DNA of 64,000 nucleotides from assembly GCA_002197995.1 (NCBI GenBank), contig NGZR01000001.1:10602001-10666000 (forward strand). Direction: 5' to 3'. The notes under the pieces are model-generated. The model saw nothing but the letters and a program-made list of their open reading frames with translations, did not search any database and was not told the origin of the DNA. Of this stretch, positions 46,209 through 59,400 are shown piece by piece. Each line of letters starts with the position of its first letter. Within the stretch, counting starts at the first letter, position 1. The DNA is from Gaeumannomyces sp. JS-464. Lineage: Eukaryota > Ascomycota > Sordariomycetes > Magnaporthales > Magnaporthaceae. Position numbers and translations under genes: made by a program.

Positions 46209-47546
46209 TCATAACTCCCTCGTCTCCCCAATGTCGCACACGTCAAACACGCTCTCTCCAGGCCCGACCTCCGCAGGGCCTCCCTCAGCAGACGCGGCGG
46301 GTCCTCGACGGCCTCAGAGGTGAGCACCCAGGTCCCCAGTGCACGCCCATGGCCCTCGTGCATCTCGTGTCCTTGAAGATCTCGACGGCGTCAAACGGGT
46401 AGAGTGTACTGGGGCTCCACAGCCAGCGCGGGTCGTAGGCGCCGATGGGGATCAGGCCCAGGTCAAAGGGCCCGCGCAGGCGGCCGATCTCTGCAAAGTC
46501 GGGGTTGCGCGGCAGGTGGGCGTGCTGCGGGCCGTAGTCGTCCTCGTCTTTTGGCAGTTGTGGGACGGCGCGGTAGCCCGTGTCGCCGCCAAACCACACG
46601 CTGCGTCCGCCCGACGATACTGCCCAGCTCGCCCATAGTGTTGTGTCCCTGTCGCCTGGGATGCGGCCTGAGGTGTGCTGGCAGGGGAGGCAGGATATGG
46701 TGGCTAGTATCTCGCCGGGTGAGCCCGGCTGTCGCGGGTCCTTGTCCACCACCAGCTTCAGCTTGGTGTCCTCCCACCAGTCCATCTCGGTGACATTGTC
46801 GATGCCCGCAGAGCGGAACCAGGATGCCAGGCCCAGGCCCACAAAGAAGTGAACACCGGGGTGGGTAGCAACCAGGGTCTTGACGGTACGCAGGGACAGG
46901 TGGTCGTGTAGTGGGAGTGGGAGATGACGACGGCGTCGACGAACGGCAGGTCTTGGGGCAGGCAGGGCGGTGGTGTTATGCGGCCGAGGTGCAGCGGCAG
47001 CCATTCCGGCACCGGGGCGCACGCCTTCTCAAACACGGGGTCGAATAGGACTCGCAGCCCCGAGGGGAACTCGATGTAGTAGCAGGCGTGGCCGAGCCAG
47101 GTCGCGCGGAGGGAAGAGGACAAGGCTCGGGTTGGCAGCAGGGCGGGCTCGACGACTCGGATCTTGTGGCCCTTTGTCTCGGGCTGGGGCATCTCGCCTC
47201 GCCATTTCGCTCTGTTGGGTCTGTTAGGTTCAGACTTCATCTGTACGGGCTAAGGGAGACCTGCCTGAACATGCGCGACAGCTGGTCGGTCATGGACAGC
47301 GGCGTGCCAGCCGACGGATGCGGGTTGACAAAGCGCACGCGCTCGCCATTGCGGCCTTTGACGTGGTGCGTCTTCGCGGCGGCGCTGTCGGGGACCGGGC
47401 CGGTCGTGGGGGCCACAGAGGCGGGCGTACTGGGCCATGGCCGTGAATATGGAGGCTGTCGTCGTCGCAGGCACAAGTCGCTGGGGTAGCCTAAGCGCGG
47501 CTACAGACTGGGCAAGCGACGCGAACCTGGCCAGCGACGACGCCAT
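46209..47546 (-). CDS. NAPE-PLD-like metallo-beta-lactamase-fold hydrolase
   Basis: ATG 47546 opens MASSLARFASLAQSVAAL, possibly a mitochondrial or signal-anchor leader. After frame changes the text reads HHVKGRNGERVRFVNPHPSA, MPQPETKGHKIRVVEPALLP, ATWLGHACYYIEFPSG and LFDPVFEKACAP. The zinc motif HSHY..DHLS follows, then FFVGLGLASWF, MDWWED, WFGGDTGYRAVP and IPIGAYDPRW, and finally HWG and SVFDVCDIGETREL to the stop at 46209. This is the fungal NAPE-PLD family, which hydrolyses N-acyl-phosphatidylethanolamine to N-acylethanolamine using two zinc ions. Frame breaks occur near 47245, 46915 (at the HxHxDH motif) and 46335 (one G missing in a G-run). About 445 aa. Confidence 0.8.
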
Positions 47547-47996
47547 GGCGGTTTATATCGGAGAAGGCATCGTCACAGACGCAACGAGGCGACGTGCGGG
47601 GGATGAAGCGCTCTAGGGCGCGAGTCGAGTACAAAAGCGCGCGATCGAGACGGCCCCGCGGTGTTCAGGGGATCGGAATGGAGTTGGGCTGGGGCTGAAG
47701 TCCAGTGCACGTGGCGCGCCCTGGCAGGTGTCAATGTCTCTGAAACCCGCGGACTCTCGGACTCTACAAGACTTGCCGGAATTCCACAGCCGGGCGCCAT
47801 TTGTTAAATCCGTGCCGACATTTATTTGCGTATGGCTTCGCGTTTAAGAGCGTGAGAAAGCATTTAACCCCGACGTGCTCTGCCGCCCGTGCCACTCACG
47901 TATCCGCCCTCATCAGCTCCGTGGCCGCTCCCCATTGCCTCTGCCCTGCCATCGCATCAGCTCGCCACTTGTCCGCGTCGCCCAGCCGATCCGCCG
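47547..47996. other. intergenic
   Basis: Upstream region of the NAPE-PLD-like gene and 3' flank of the DUF2306 gene. Nothing else is supported. Confidence 0.4.
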
Positions 47997-49005
47997 TCAG
48001 CCCAGCCGTCCGGGGCTCACCATGCCCGACTCGAGCTGTCGCTGGTAAGACCTCTGCCGCAGCCGCTCGGCCTCGGCTGGCGTCAGGTGAAGCTGCTACA
48101 TGTCAGCACCGCCCAGCAACCTCACACAGCCTACAAGCCTCGACAGACACTTACATAGATCTCGATGCCCGCGGCATGCAGGGCTAGGGCCAGCCACATG
48201 GCAGCGCCAAAGTTGAGGTCGATGGCGGCGCCGACGCTTTCGCCGCGGCCCAGCGCCATGCTGGCCGCCACCAGCGCGTGCTGGTCCGGGTTGGCGCCGC
48301 TGTAAAAGGCCGCGCACTCGGGGTACCGCGCCAGCATCTCGTCGCGCCCCCCACCAGGCTGGCCACCTTGGCGCACGGCTCGGCCATGTAGTAGCCGCCC
48401 ACGGCCGTGACCACGTACGCGGCCAGGAACATGAGCAGCCGCGCCGTCACGATGCTGCCGGCGTAGAACCACGCCCGCAGCATCCACGCACGGTGCTGCT
48501 CGATCTGTCGCCGCCGGATGTTGGCGTACGCCAGCGACAGCGACGCCACGAATATTATTGCCAGGAACCCGACTCCCGTTTGCGTCGCCAGCGTGCCGCC
48601 AAACGCCCGCCGCGCCACCAGGAACGCGCTGGTGGCCCCCAGGACCGACAGCAGCAGCACCACGTACCCGCTGGCTTTGTGTGCAGTGAGCCAGCGGCGG
48701 CGGATCGCGGGCACGAATTGGAAGCAGGCCAGGAATGCGGCCGGCAGCACTGTCGCTAAGTGCAGGATGATGCCGACGCGCTCTAGCGAGCCGGCGGCCG
48801 AGTAGTAGAAGCACTCGCCCGGGGCGGCGTGCCGCGTGGCGCTGCTGGCTGGGCTCGAGCCGGCGCCGCTGCTGCAGAAGACGCCGTCGATGTCGAGGAA
48901 CGGGAGCCGCGCTAGCGTGAAGCCCATCAACGCCCCAGCGAAGACGACGAACAGGCCAAAGTTGTAGCCCTTGGTGAAGCCGAGTGGCTGGTAGATGCGG
49001 CGCAT
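47997..49005 (-). CDS. DUF2306 multi-pass membrane protein
   Basis: The chosen start is MRRIYQPLGFTKGYNFGLF; the frame is open further upstream (RPPSTEAKQPPRKSF) but offers no ATG. Five to six hydrophobic segments are visible: FGLFVVFAGALMGFTLA, ILHLATVLPAAFLACFQF, GYVVLLLSVLGATSAFLV, VGFLAIIFVASLSLAYA, SIVTARLLMFLAAYVV and the C-terminal AAMWLALALHAAGIEI. HKASGYV and QHRAWMLRAWF are family hallmarks. An intron at 48096-48154 (GTAAGT...TAG) joins IEIY to QLHLTPAEAERLRQRSY. One G missing in a G-run near 48345 breaks the frame; adding it gives 316 aa. Function is unknown. Confidence 0.8.
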
Positions 49006-49957
49006 GAACGACTTTCTCGGCGGCTGCTTCGCCTCTGTGCTCGGCGGTCGTGTGTCGGGTGGTAGGCCTTCTGGAGGCTGGTTCTTGCTGCCTTCGAGGC
49101 TCCCTTCGCCGGGGCCTGTCCATCCCTTTTTTTCTCAAGATATGGCGATATCCTCCTGTTTGGATCTCGGCTTGTTGCTTGCGCTGGAATGTGTCGTTGT
49201 GTTTTCTCCTGGAATGGAGGAGCTCGTCTAGGCCGGCTCAAGAACAAAACTACACTCAATCTTTGCATCCCGGCTGCCATGTTATTGAGCAGGTCGCGCA
49301 CCATCAGGGCCGCCCACTCTATCTGTTGGTTCACTCTGCTTCAATCAACACCCTCCATCGCCCATTGTCACCTCCATTCCCAATCCGGCCTGATCCTGAT
49401 AAAGTGGGTTGCGGCGAATGCTCCATCGATTGACCCCAGCGTTGGCGCCTATTCTGGTTGGTCAGCTGCCGCCCAGCGACGCTCGCTTGCACGCCTACGT
49501 CCGTACCGTTGAAAGACCGGGATTCAGGCTAGCGGCCGTTTTCGCCCGCCCACTCCTGGCTGGGTTTGCGGATCACGTTCACCGCCTTCATCCCTTGCTT
49601 TGTTCATATTGCAGCTGATATTCCCTCCATTCCATGCGGCCACTCGCGCCCGGCCGCAGTGTCTGGGCGTTTCCCACGTGTTTGCGCAGATTGCCGTCGC
49701 ACTCGACCGACGCGCAGCTGCCGCTCGCCGATGCCCGCGTCCAGAAGCTGCTGTCCTCCCTACGAGTGCCACGGCGGTGCTTCTGCCCGAAACCCCGACT
49801 GCCGGCAGGGGCTTCCGATCGAGGAGGCGGGGAGTCTGTTTGCCGAGACATGGACTTCCGCATACTCTTAATTCAACGTCGGTCGCGTGGGCATGTGGAA
49901 CGTCACGATATCACAGACTTTATTGTCCTTGTTATACGGCATGCATCATCATGGATC
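49006..49957. other. intergenic
   Basis: About 950 bp between the DUF2306 gene's 5' side and the 3' end of the DUF6603 gene. Open frames overlap on both strands without family signals. Nothing is supported. Confidence 0.45.
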
Positions 49958-52900
49958 TCACACCGTCATCAGCGGCGCCGCCACGTACAGCTTCTTGAAC
50001 CGGCTCCTCATCTTCTTGGGCATGCTCGCCATCTTGCTCGACATCTTGTCCTGCCCCCAGCCAAACGCCGAAGCCCAGCTGTTTACGAAGCCGCGCTGCC
50101 CGTCGCTCGCGAGCGTCGGCTTTTCCCACGCGTTGAGCACGGCGTCGTAGTGCTCTAATGCTTTCTTCGGAGGCTCGGCCGGCTCCCAGTCTGCGTTCGA
50201 GGCCGCTGGCTTGGGAACACTTTCTCAGCCGTCAGACGCACCAGGGTCGCGTCGGCAATGTTGTAGACCGGGAGCGGGTCGCGCGACTTGATGGGCTTCG
50301 GCGCCGTCACCAGCACGCCCATTAGCAGCGGCATCGAGCCCTTGGACGACTTTAGCAGCTCGTGGACGTTGTTGTTGCCACCGGTGGGGTCCTCACCGGG
50401 AGAGTCTGGTGGACGTTAGTACTGGTGCAGTGATGAGCAAAGCTGTGTGGAAAGGAAAAAAAAGGAAGGGGACGAAACACGAAAAAAAGAGGCCCGACAA
50501 AAAAAATGGGAAGATGGACAAAAAACTGGACAGGAAAGGAAAAGGAGAGGAAAAGAGAGGAAAAAGGGAACTCACACTTGGACCACAGCCCCCGCGGCAC
50601 GGACTTTATGTGCTCCTCGACGCGCCACCTCGCCTGGCCGCCCTTGACGCCGAGCTGGGAGATCTGGAAGGTCAGAGTCGAGTCCATGGGGTTGAGCAGA
50701 CGCATCGGCTTCCCGAACACATCGAGGCCTGCGTCGGGTGAGCCGTACGACATCAGCAGCTCCGTCTCCTCGTCGTCCTCTCCCTCGGGGTCGAAGTCGT
50801 CGAACCGGTCGAGCCTGACCGAGTTGACGGCCATCTTGCAGCCAATGACAAACGAAAAGGTGCCCGCCCGCACCGTCCACTCGGGGTTTGGCTCCTTCTC
50901 TGACCGGTCCGACGGGTTTAGCAGACCGGACTGCGGCAGGAACACGTGTCCCTCGTTCTTGGGCCGGATGGGTACGGCGGGCTTGACGGGCTCGGCGGCC
51001 ACAGCCATCGGACTGACGATCTCTTCCTCGGCGTCGTCTGCAGCCGTGAGCGCCTTTGGCGTCGCCGCCGCCACCGCCGGCTTGCCTTCCTGGCTGGCCT
51101 GCAGCACGAGCTCGTAAAACTGCACCAGCCCGACGGCCTCGGACTTGGAGTCGCCGTCGCCAAAGTCGATGTCGAAGCTGGCAACCCAAAAGTCGACATG
51201 GACGCGGCCGGCAAGGGGCGGACGCCAGAGGTACAGGCGGGCGCTGAGCTCGACCGACAGCGAGAAGCTGACAAAGCCCAAATCAACCTCAAACTCGCAG
51301 CCGACCGAGATGCCGGCCTCGGCCATGAAGTGGAACGGCTTGTAGTTGATGAGGAAGTCGGCCCAGGCGTCAAACCAGGCCTTGATGGGCCCGGCGTGGA
51401 ACACGGCCCTGAGGCGGCCGCCGCCCATGCAGGCTTTGGGAGTGATGGCGAAGTAGGCCTGGCCCGAGATGCTGAGGCAGCGGCCGATCTGCCAGCTGAT
51501 GCCGAGCCGCGGAGGGTTCGGGTAGCCGACGGGAACCTGGAAGGCCTGGTGGAAGCCGCCGAGCGTGAAGACAAACTGCCCGACGGTGCTGGCGTCGGCG
51601 CGAGGGGCGTCGAACCAGTAGTACAACGCGGCGCCGCCCTCGAGGTGGCAGTCCGGGTGCAGCACGTACGAGCGCGGGCTGAGCTGCGCCTCGGCCTTGA
51701 GCACGCCGTAGTTGAAGTCGACGACGACGCCGATGCCGAGCTCGACGTGCGCGTACTTGAGCGGCGACGCGGCGGTCGGGATGTCGGCGACGGCAACCCC
51801 GAAAATGGCCAGTTTGACGCTCGTGCCGAACTGCACCAGCACTACGGCGTCGAGCGAGATCATCTGGAAGGCGCTGATCTTCATGCCGGCCGCGAACCAG
51901 TACGTGTCGTTCTGCGGCTTGAACCAGCCCGCCGGCCCCGGGTCCGTGATGCGCATCAGCACGTCGAGCGCGCGGTCGGCGCCGCCAAGGTCCATGGGCG
52001 CGACAAACGGGAAGTCGGCGATCTCTTCGGGCCGCGGCAGCCGCACCGACGAGTTGTAGCCGAAGCCGCCCGTGATGCCCGAGATCTCGGCGAACTCGAG
52101 CGTGATGAGCGGACCGTTGAGCTTGGCAAACACAAACACCGACGTGAACGGCGTGCCGCCCTTTGGCGTGGCGCTGCCGTAGAAGCCGGCCGCCATGAAC
52201 TGGTACGGCACGAAGCCGACGACCAGCCCGCCGGCGTAGTAGTCTAGATCACCCGTGTTGCCGTGCCGGATGATGCCCGCGATGGTCAGGGGCGGCTTGT
52301 TGAAGACGGCGGCCAGGCCCTCGATCTGGGCGTCCAGGCTCGGCAGCTCGTCCAGGGTCTTGATGTCGACGCCAATGCTGAAGCCGATCAGCGAAAAGGC
52401 CAGCGGGCCCACGTCGAACATGGCGTCGAACTGGATGCGGATCTTCTTGTCCTTGTACTTGAGCCCGATGTTGCTGATGGACAGCGGGCCGGCCTTTTTC
52501 TTGAACGGCGCCGTCGCGCTGGGCCCGCTGTCGTCCTCGTCCTTTTCGGCGCCGGGGGGCGCGAGGGCTTGCAGGTCGTCAGGCGAGAGCAGAGCTGGAG
52601 GCGTCGTGGGAGGATCTTTGGGCTTCATAAACTCGTACGACAGCTGGCACGTCTTCTGGCCGGCGTCGTCCTTTGTGATTATAGCCACGTGGCAGCCAGC
52701 GCCCAACAAGAGATCGGCCGGTTTTGGCCCCTTAAACTTACCCTTGACGATCAGCTTGTTGTCGGCCTCCAAGCCCTCGTTGATCTGCTCAATGTCCCTG
52801 CGGGTCAGGCCGGCGACGCGGGATTTGCCGGTGGCTCCTGCTACGGCCCGAGGAGGCGGGTCCTGGACCCAGAGGAAGTACAGCTGGTCGAACGGCTGCG

Positions 52901-55243
52901 TGATGTTGCCGACCAAAGGCACGTCGACAGCCGGAAGGCCCATCAGGGCCACCTTGACCAGGCGTTTGGGACGGGCGTTTGCGCCCCAGTCGGTGCTCTG
53001 CAGCTGGGCAAAGGCAAGCGACAGGCCGAGGGTGTCGCCGCCGAATCGGAGCCGAAGGAGGAGCTGGAACGACGACGGCGTGGGCTTGGAGTCTGCCGGC
53101 TGTGGCCTGCCGTCGGTGATGGCGGCGGCCGGCTTTTCCTGCTTCTTCACAATGCTGAGCTTGAGAGCGTCGGCTTTGGCCGCAAATGGGGTGTTTGCGA
53201 CAAAGGCGGGAAGCTCGAGATCGCCGTCGTCCAGGTCTAGTAGGCCCATGATGACATCCCCAATGGTGGCGGCCTTGTCTTGTGGGTTCACGGTGGCCAC
53301 AAATGTCCAGCCGCCCGGCTTGTAGTCGTAGCTGAGGGCCAGCTCAAAGACGGAAATCAGAAGCGTGCCCCTGATTTTGAGCTCGCTCGCGGCGGAGGCT
53401 TTTGCGGGTGGCTTGTCGGCGATGGAGGCGTCGGCGGATGGTTTGTCGGTGAGAGAGGGCTTGGCGGCCGAGACGTAGCTATAGTCGACCGTCAGGTCCT
53501 TGACCATGATGGAGTCGATCAGGGGAAGGACGTGGTCCTTGGAGTCCGAGTCGAAAAACTCGGCCAAAGTAGAGGCGTAGAGCCCCGACAGCGATGCCCC
53601 AAGCTTCCAGATCCTCTGCCCGTTCACATCCTCGTAATGCAGAGCACCTCGCAGCAGGGCCGGGGCTGGGTGCTTGGAGTTCTCGCTGGGGTAGAGCGCT
53701 GTGCCAATTTGCAGATCCAGAGTGAACTTGGAGCTGACACCCCATGCGAACGAGGCGTCCAGTGCCAGCTGGCCGAGCTGAGGCTGCGGCACCTTGGACA
53801 GGGTGGGTGTTTTGGCCGTTATGGTGCCACCGATGGAAAAGTGCTTGTCCGAGAGCTCGATGTAGGCACGGCGTATCTGGCTAGGCACGCAGTCGGGGAT
53901 ATCGACGATGGTGTTTCCGGGGATGACGTGGGCCAGGTCGATGAACTCGGCGGGCTGCTTGTTTCCCAGCAAGGGCTGCAAAACCGTCCACGCCTCGTCG
54001 CTCGGGGACAGCTGCCAGGCCGAAGTGGTGTCGTAGTTGCCCCAAAACTGGCCGCGGATGGTCCCAATTCCGCCCTGAGCCTTGGTCCACGAGTACGACA
54101 GCAGGAAGGCGGCCGGGGGCTGGCCGTCGGCGGTGCCGAACGTAGTCAGGGCCTCGATGTCGAAGTTAAAGCTCGCCAGGCTCGGGCTGTCCTTGTTTCC
54201 TTCCGGGTCCAGGCCAACGCTCAGTCGCCGGAGGGCGCGCTCCGAGACGAGCGGTTTGTCGTCTTCGCTTTTGGCCAGCATGCTTTTGACAAACTTCTGG
54301 AGGCCGGGCTCATTGGACCGCTCGGCCAGCCATAGCAGGATTCCGTCCAGGGGGTCGTCCTGCGACATGAAGAGGAAGGTGAGCGTCACCACAACGCCCG
54401 TAAAGTCGACAGCGGCCGTCATGGTGACCTCGGGCCCGTCGACGGCCTTGACGGAGCATGTGATAGCAAAGGTGACCTGGCCGTCGATCAGGGGCATGGG
54501 GCCCTTTGACGTCTTGGCCAGCGACACCTGCGCTTGGTGACGGCCTCGGCGCTCTTGAGCGTGAAGCCGGGCAGGGCGCCGCCGAGAACCGTTTGCAGCG
54601 GCGCGCTCTCGGCCAGGCCCAGGCTGAACTGCAGCCGCATGATGGTCTGGTACGAGTTGGCCGGCGTGAACCACAGCGCGTTCCGCCGCAGCTTCGCGTC
54701 CCCGTCGGACTTTTTTCAGGCTGGCGGGCATGTCGGCGATCTTGTTGGGCAGGAAGTCGCGGGCGCTCGGCATGCCGGCGAACTGGAACAAGCCTCCAAC
54801 ATTGGTCTTGATTTCCTTGGTGTCGCCGAAGGTCTGGTCGAAGTCGAGCCCGCACGCCAACACGGAGCCACCCCCGGTGAGGCCCGGAGCAGGGATTCTC
54901 GAGGTGGAGCCGCCAAAGGCCGAGACCAGGACGTCAGGTCCGAGGTGAAGCTCAGGGGCACCGGCTTGACAAGGTCGACATTGAAAGACGTGATGGTCTT
55001 GGCTGTTCCGGCCGTGACAAGCACCGAGGCGACGGCGTCGATCTGGGCAAACCATTGCGCCGTCTCGTCCACCGGGTCGAGGTCAGTCGGCGTGCCTGCG
55101 CTGGGTTCGGCTTTGAGGACGAGCTTCCTCTCGGTCCCGAGGGCGGCGACGAAGTTGTCGGTGTCGTTGCCGCCCGAGAGGATCTGGCCGACATAGGCGC
55201 CGGTCGGCTTGACGGCGCTGCTTGCGTAGATTGTGTACGACAT
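49958..55243 (-). CDS. giant DUF6603-domain protein (about 1,700 aa)
   Basis: The start MSYTIYASSAVKPTGAYVGQ lies at 55243; the stop follows YVAAPLMTV at 49958. The middle 1,300 codons are uninterrupted. The N-terminal half repeats beta-rich stretches ending in ...LRLRFGGDTLGLSLAFAQL. The C-terminal half is DUF6603: YYAGGLVVGFVPYQFMAAG, GITGGFGYNSSVRLPRPEE, SPRSYVLHPDCHLEGGAALY, FVFTLGGFHQAFQVP, PRLGISWQIG and YFAITPKACMGGG. Then a linker and a 60-residue helical basic end. A 170-nt intron (50406-50575; GTGAGT...CAG), much longer than others here, splits the end. Frame breaks are near 54940, 54712, 54540 and 50217. No signal peptide or membrane helix is evident. DUF6603 occurs in bacteria and fungi and has no known function. 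It is divergent from the 1,430-aa gene next door. Confidence 0.85.
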
Positions 55244-56499
55244 GTCGGACTGGCATGTCTTGTTGTCCACGGTCACAGTGAGGGCATCGACGCGTCTTGC
55301 TGGGTCTGGCACCTCGGCGTCTTGCCGCGAGCCAGGGCCGCCGATTCTGGCAGTGTTGCTGGTCTCCCTTGCCTGCCACCTCCAGTTCTGCTTCCAGCTG
55401 GCGCTTCTAGCCTCTGCTCCGAGGCCGCTCTGGCGCACTGGACCAAAGACGCAGCGCTTGCCATCGTCTTCCGGCCAGCCACTTGGCTTGCTTCGCCGAG
55501 AACTTGCTCAGATGTACCGGTACAAAGCAGACATGTACTCCCACCTCCGGAAGCCGAGAATATCGCCTGATTACGGCTGGACGGGATGCCGAATTGGTTC
55601 TCTGCCGGACGAGGGCTGGCTGAAATGCATCCAGGTGCAGCCACTTCAGTCTTAGCGGCGATATTAAGAAATGCATGTGTGTCCCTGGGCAATGTCGGCT
55701 GGTGGCTGCGTGACAGCACCGGCGTTGTGGGATGCAGTGCGGTCTGGGGTTGAGCGTGATGGTGAATCCAAAGGCCTGGGTGATAGCGTCTATGCACGCC
55801 CCGTTTACTGAATTTTAAGGGTTAGTGGCGCCGGGGAGCCTGTAGGGTCCGCTGTGGGTTCGCCGGTAGCTTTTCCCCCTTCCTTTCCTCGCTCCTTGTA
55901 TCGTTTTGCTATTCCTTTTTCCTGTTCTTGTACCTTTTCTTTTTCTCCTCCTTTTCCCTATGACTTTTCCTGTTCCCTTTGCCCATCTCTTTTTCCTACA
56001 CCATTTCCTATTCCTGCATCCCCATTCCGTGTGCGTTCTTATTCCTATATCCGTCCTGATTTTTATCCAGCAGGTCGGACGCTAGGAGCCCTGCGGGGCC
56101 CACTATGACCACGCCCAGGTGTCCATGGTGCTACGCGGGGTCGGTGCATGGGCCTAGGCCGTCGGCTCAATCTTTTCAGCTTGCAGCAAGCTGCATCGAC
56201 ACTTTCCCATCGACCAAGCCGTCTCGACGCTCTAGACCCTTCACTCAGCATCTATTGGCCACTTCCACCACCGCATAGTGCAGCACCGTGATGTAGCCCC
56301 GCGGGCGTCCCAGTAGCCGCTGCCTCTGGCGGCGTCCGGCCTGGTCGACAACCCTCGGCCTCCCGGCTTGCTGTACGAATCTTCTATCCAAGGCCGAGGG
56401 CAGACGTCGCGGGCTTGGTGTTTGCTGATCTGAGAAACAACACCTAGGAACCGTCCATACCGTCGCGCCTCACGGCCAGAAAAGCCGCAGACTTCCAAA
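55244..56499. promoter_or_regulatory. divergent intergenic region of the two giant genes
   Basis: 1.26 kb between divergent starts. It contains a C/T-rich stretch at about 55865-56020 (TTTTCC-type runs). No gene is supported. It may hold a shared promoter. Confidence 0.4.
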
Positions 56500-59400
56500 A
56501 TGGCCTCCGACGGGCCGGTGCTGCTGCCGGTCCAGCTCGACGCCTTCGTCCTCAACCCCTCCGTGTGCGGCACCGGCGAGCCCACCGACAAGGCGCGCGC
56601 ATCTCGCCTGTCTCGCAGCCAAACTACACCTTCCTCCGCCTCGACAACTTCCTCCTCCAGCCCAACGTCCAGTCGCACACGACGCTCCACAGCACTGCCC
56701 CGGCCGCCCTCAACCCGCGCCTGACCGACCTCGGCGCCCGCCCGCCCAAGCCGCTGCGCCACCGCCACGGCGTCTACCTGCACTGGACGCTCCCGCGCTG
56801 CTACCGCGCCGGCGTCGTCTCGTCCGGCGATGCCGTCCCCGCCGAGCGCGCCAGGGACGACCGACTCAAGCGCGGCCTCGACGTGCCTGCAGAGTCCAAA
56901 ACGCCCCTGTCCTCGTCGCCCGAGTTCACCGAGCCGCCGACGCGCTGGCTCGTGGTCAGACAGATCCTCGTTGACAGCATCAAGCCCGAGTCGGCGCGGG
57001 CTGCGTTCCAGGACAAGGAGTACCAGGGCTGGGTGATCGAGAGCGACTACCTCTGGTCGCTGGACAAGATCCCGCTCGACATGGACCTGCAGACCGACAT
57101 GGCGCCGTTCGTGGTGGGTCAGCCGGGCGCCGACGTGCGCATCGAGCAGCAGGCCGAGGTCTTTATCGGGCGCAAGTACCCGCTCGAGGAGTGGAAGGGC
57201 GCCGCCGCCGAGAACCCGCAGGCCAAGCCGCCCAACATCAGCCTCCTGCGGAGCAGCAACCAGTTCTTTGCCGACTTCCAGATGCACAACACCAACGTCT
57301 TCAGCATGCTGGACAACTTCCAGTACGCTGCCGCCGATCCCGAGGCCAAGACCGAGGCCAAGTACCTCGACTTTGCCCGTGCCAACTACTACCTCATCGG
57401 CTGGCACTGGAAGCCAGACGTCGATCCACTCTGGCGCTCTGGGCGCAACGTGTCGCACGCCGAGAGTTTGGAGCAGCTGTTTATGAAGATGATGGGCAAG
57501 GAGCCAGCACCGTCCGGCGACGGTCCCTCCGGCGGCGATCCCTGGTTAAGGGCCAAGTCGCAGCTGCGGCTCGTCTGCCACGGAGCCATGTACAACGTCG
57601 TCTGGGACCACGACAAGAAGCCGGCCAGCGTCCCTGCGGACCGGTTCTCGGAGCGGCTGCGCGACCAGACAGTGCCGGCCGTGTCGATTGGCACAACACC
57701 CATGGACGCGCTGGTGTCGTACTGCAGCGCGCGTAAGGGCTCCAGCAGCGATTCGCACGAGGTCCAAAAGATGGAGGAGGACATCCTGGCCATCTACTCG
57801 CTGCTGCACGCGCGCGACGACGGCGTCGAGGCCCAGCGCGAGGCCAAGGACTCCATCTACAACTGGGCATATTCGCGCGGCCAGGGCGGCACGCGTTTCC
57901 ACTTCTCAGGCGAGGGCGCCGACGGCCAGCCCCTGAAGCCGAGCCCGAACGCCGTGGTCAAGCTGCGGCTCCTCAACCAGGCCCAGCCTCTGCTGGACGC
58001 GTGCAACCGTGCCCTGCTGCAGTACCGCTGGGACGTGTTCTCGCTGTGGTGGAAGTACGTCAGCGACGTCGGCAACAAGAAGGATGCCGTCCAGAACCAA
58101 AAGTTCAAGCGCGACACGGGCGCCGCGACGACCAAGATCGCCGAGCTGGAGAAGCGCATCAAGGGGCTGGCTGGCGACGTGGACAAACTCAAGGCTGATT
58201 CGGACCTGTCCAATGCAAAACCCGGCGCCGAGCCCTTCTTCTACCGTTCGCGCGACCCGACTGTGCTGGTGGGCGGCGTGGAATCCGGCTGGGCAACTGA
58301 TTTCCTAGACAAAGTCGCCGTCCGGCTGCCCAGCATGGTGGTTACGTATCAGGTGGAATGGGGCCTTCCACCCGCCCTCAAAGCCTTCATTACCCTCGTC
58401 CGCACGAAGCTGCCTGCAGAAGCGGCTACTGCCAGCGAGGTCCTACTGTCAGAGTTCCACGCCCTGCGTAACCGGCTTGGGGACGACGAGCCCCTGCCCA
58501 CAGGAAAGTAGTACCCGCAGTTCCACGACCAAAAGACACAAGACAAACGGTGGCGAGACCGCTGGGGAGACCGGCAGCCGTGGTTCCCGCTCTACGCCGA
58601 GTGGGAGGCCGAGTACACGCACGTGCCGTGGGAGAACTGGCGGCTGGACGAGCAGACTGCGCGCCTGTCGGCCAACAAGACGGTGCGCTACGGCATCACG
58701 ACGCCCTCGGGCAAGCCGCTGTGGGAGGAGCTCAAGGGCAGCGGCCGGCCACTCGACACGCGCGTCCTTTCGGGCCGCGTCCTGATCCTGCCCCAGCCCA
58801 GCTTCTCGCTGCGCGCCAAGGTCCAGCAGCTGTTCGACGGCACGCCCGCCTCTGTTCTGGACCAGTACCTGCCCGAGACGGACCGCACGGCGCTGCTGGC
58901 CAACATCGACCAGCTTTCGTATCTGTCATCGCCGCTGGCTGGCTTCACAGACGGCCTCCTCACGCTCTCGCAGGGCACGCACCTGAAGCCCGAGAACAAG
59001 ACGGTTGACAGCGCGGGCACCGAGTCGAGCAGTGCCATCCTGGCGGCCGTGTTCGAGGATGCGGGCTTCTCTGCCGCCGCCATCAACCGCATCCAGAGCA
59101 ACTCGGCCATGACGCCGTACGCGGCCCGCACGCGCTTCGTCGACAACGGCTATTCGCCCTTCAAGCCTGTCACGCATGGCCAGTTCCGGTTCCTCAAGTT
59201 CAACATCGTCGACAAGTTCGGCCAAGCCCTCATGGCCATCGATCAGGAGCCCAAAGCGACCGGGCCTGACCCCATGTACCCCTGCATCAGCGACTTTTAC
59301 GAGCCTCAGATCGCCGTGTCTGACGGCAAGGAGTACGCCAACACGGTGCTGATGGAGCGCCCTGGCCTCTGCGAGTTCATGCAGCTGCCGCCCTCGATCA

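Noticed and set aside
50946..52247. 433-codon plus-strand open frame
   Set aside because: It is a shadow of the DUF6603 gene in GC-rich sequence; no domain, and codon bias belongs to the minus strand.
58507..58519. GTAGTACCCGCAG as an intron removing the TAG
   Set aside because: 13 nt is far below the minimum size of a spliceosomal intron and has no branch site.
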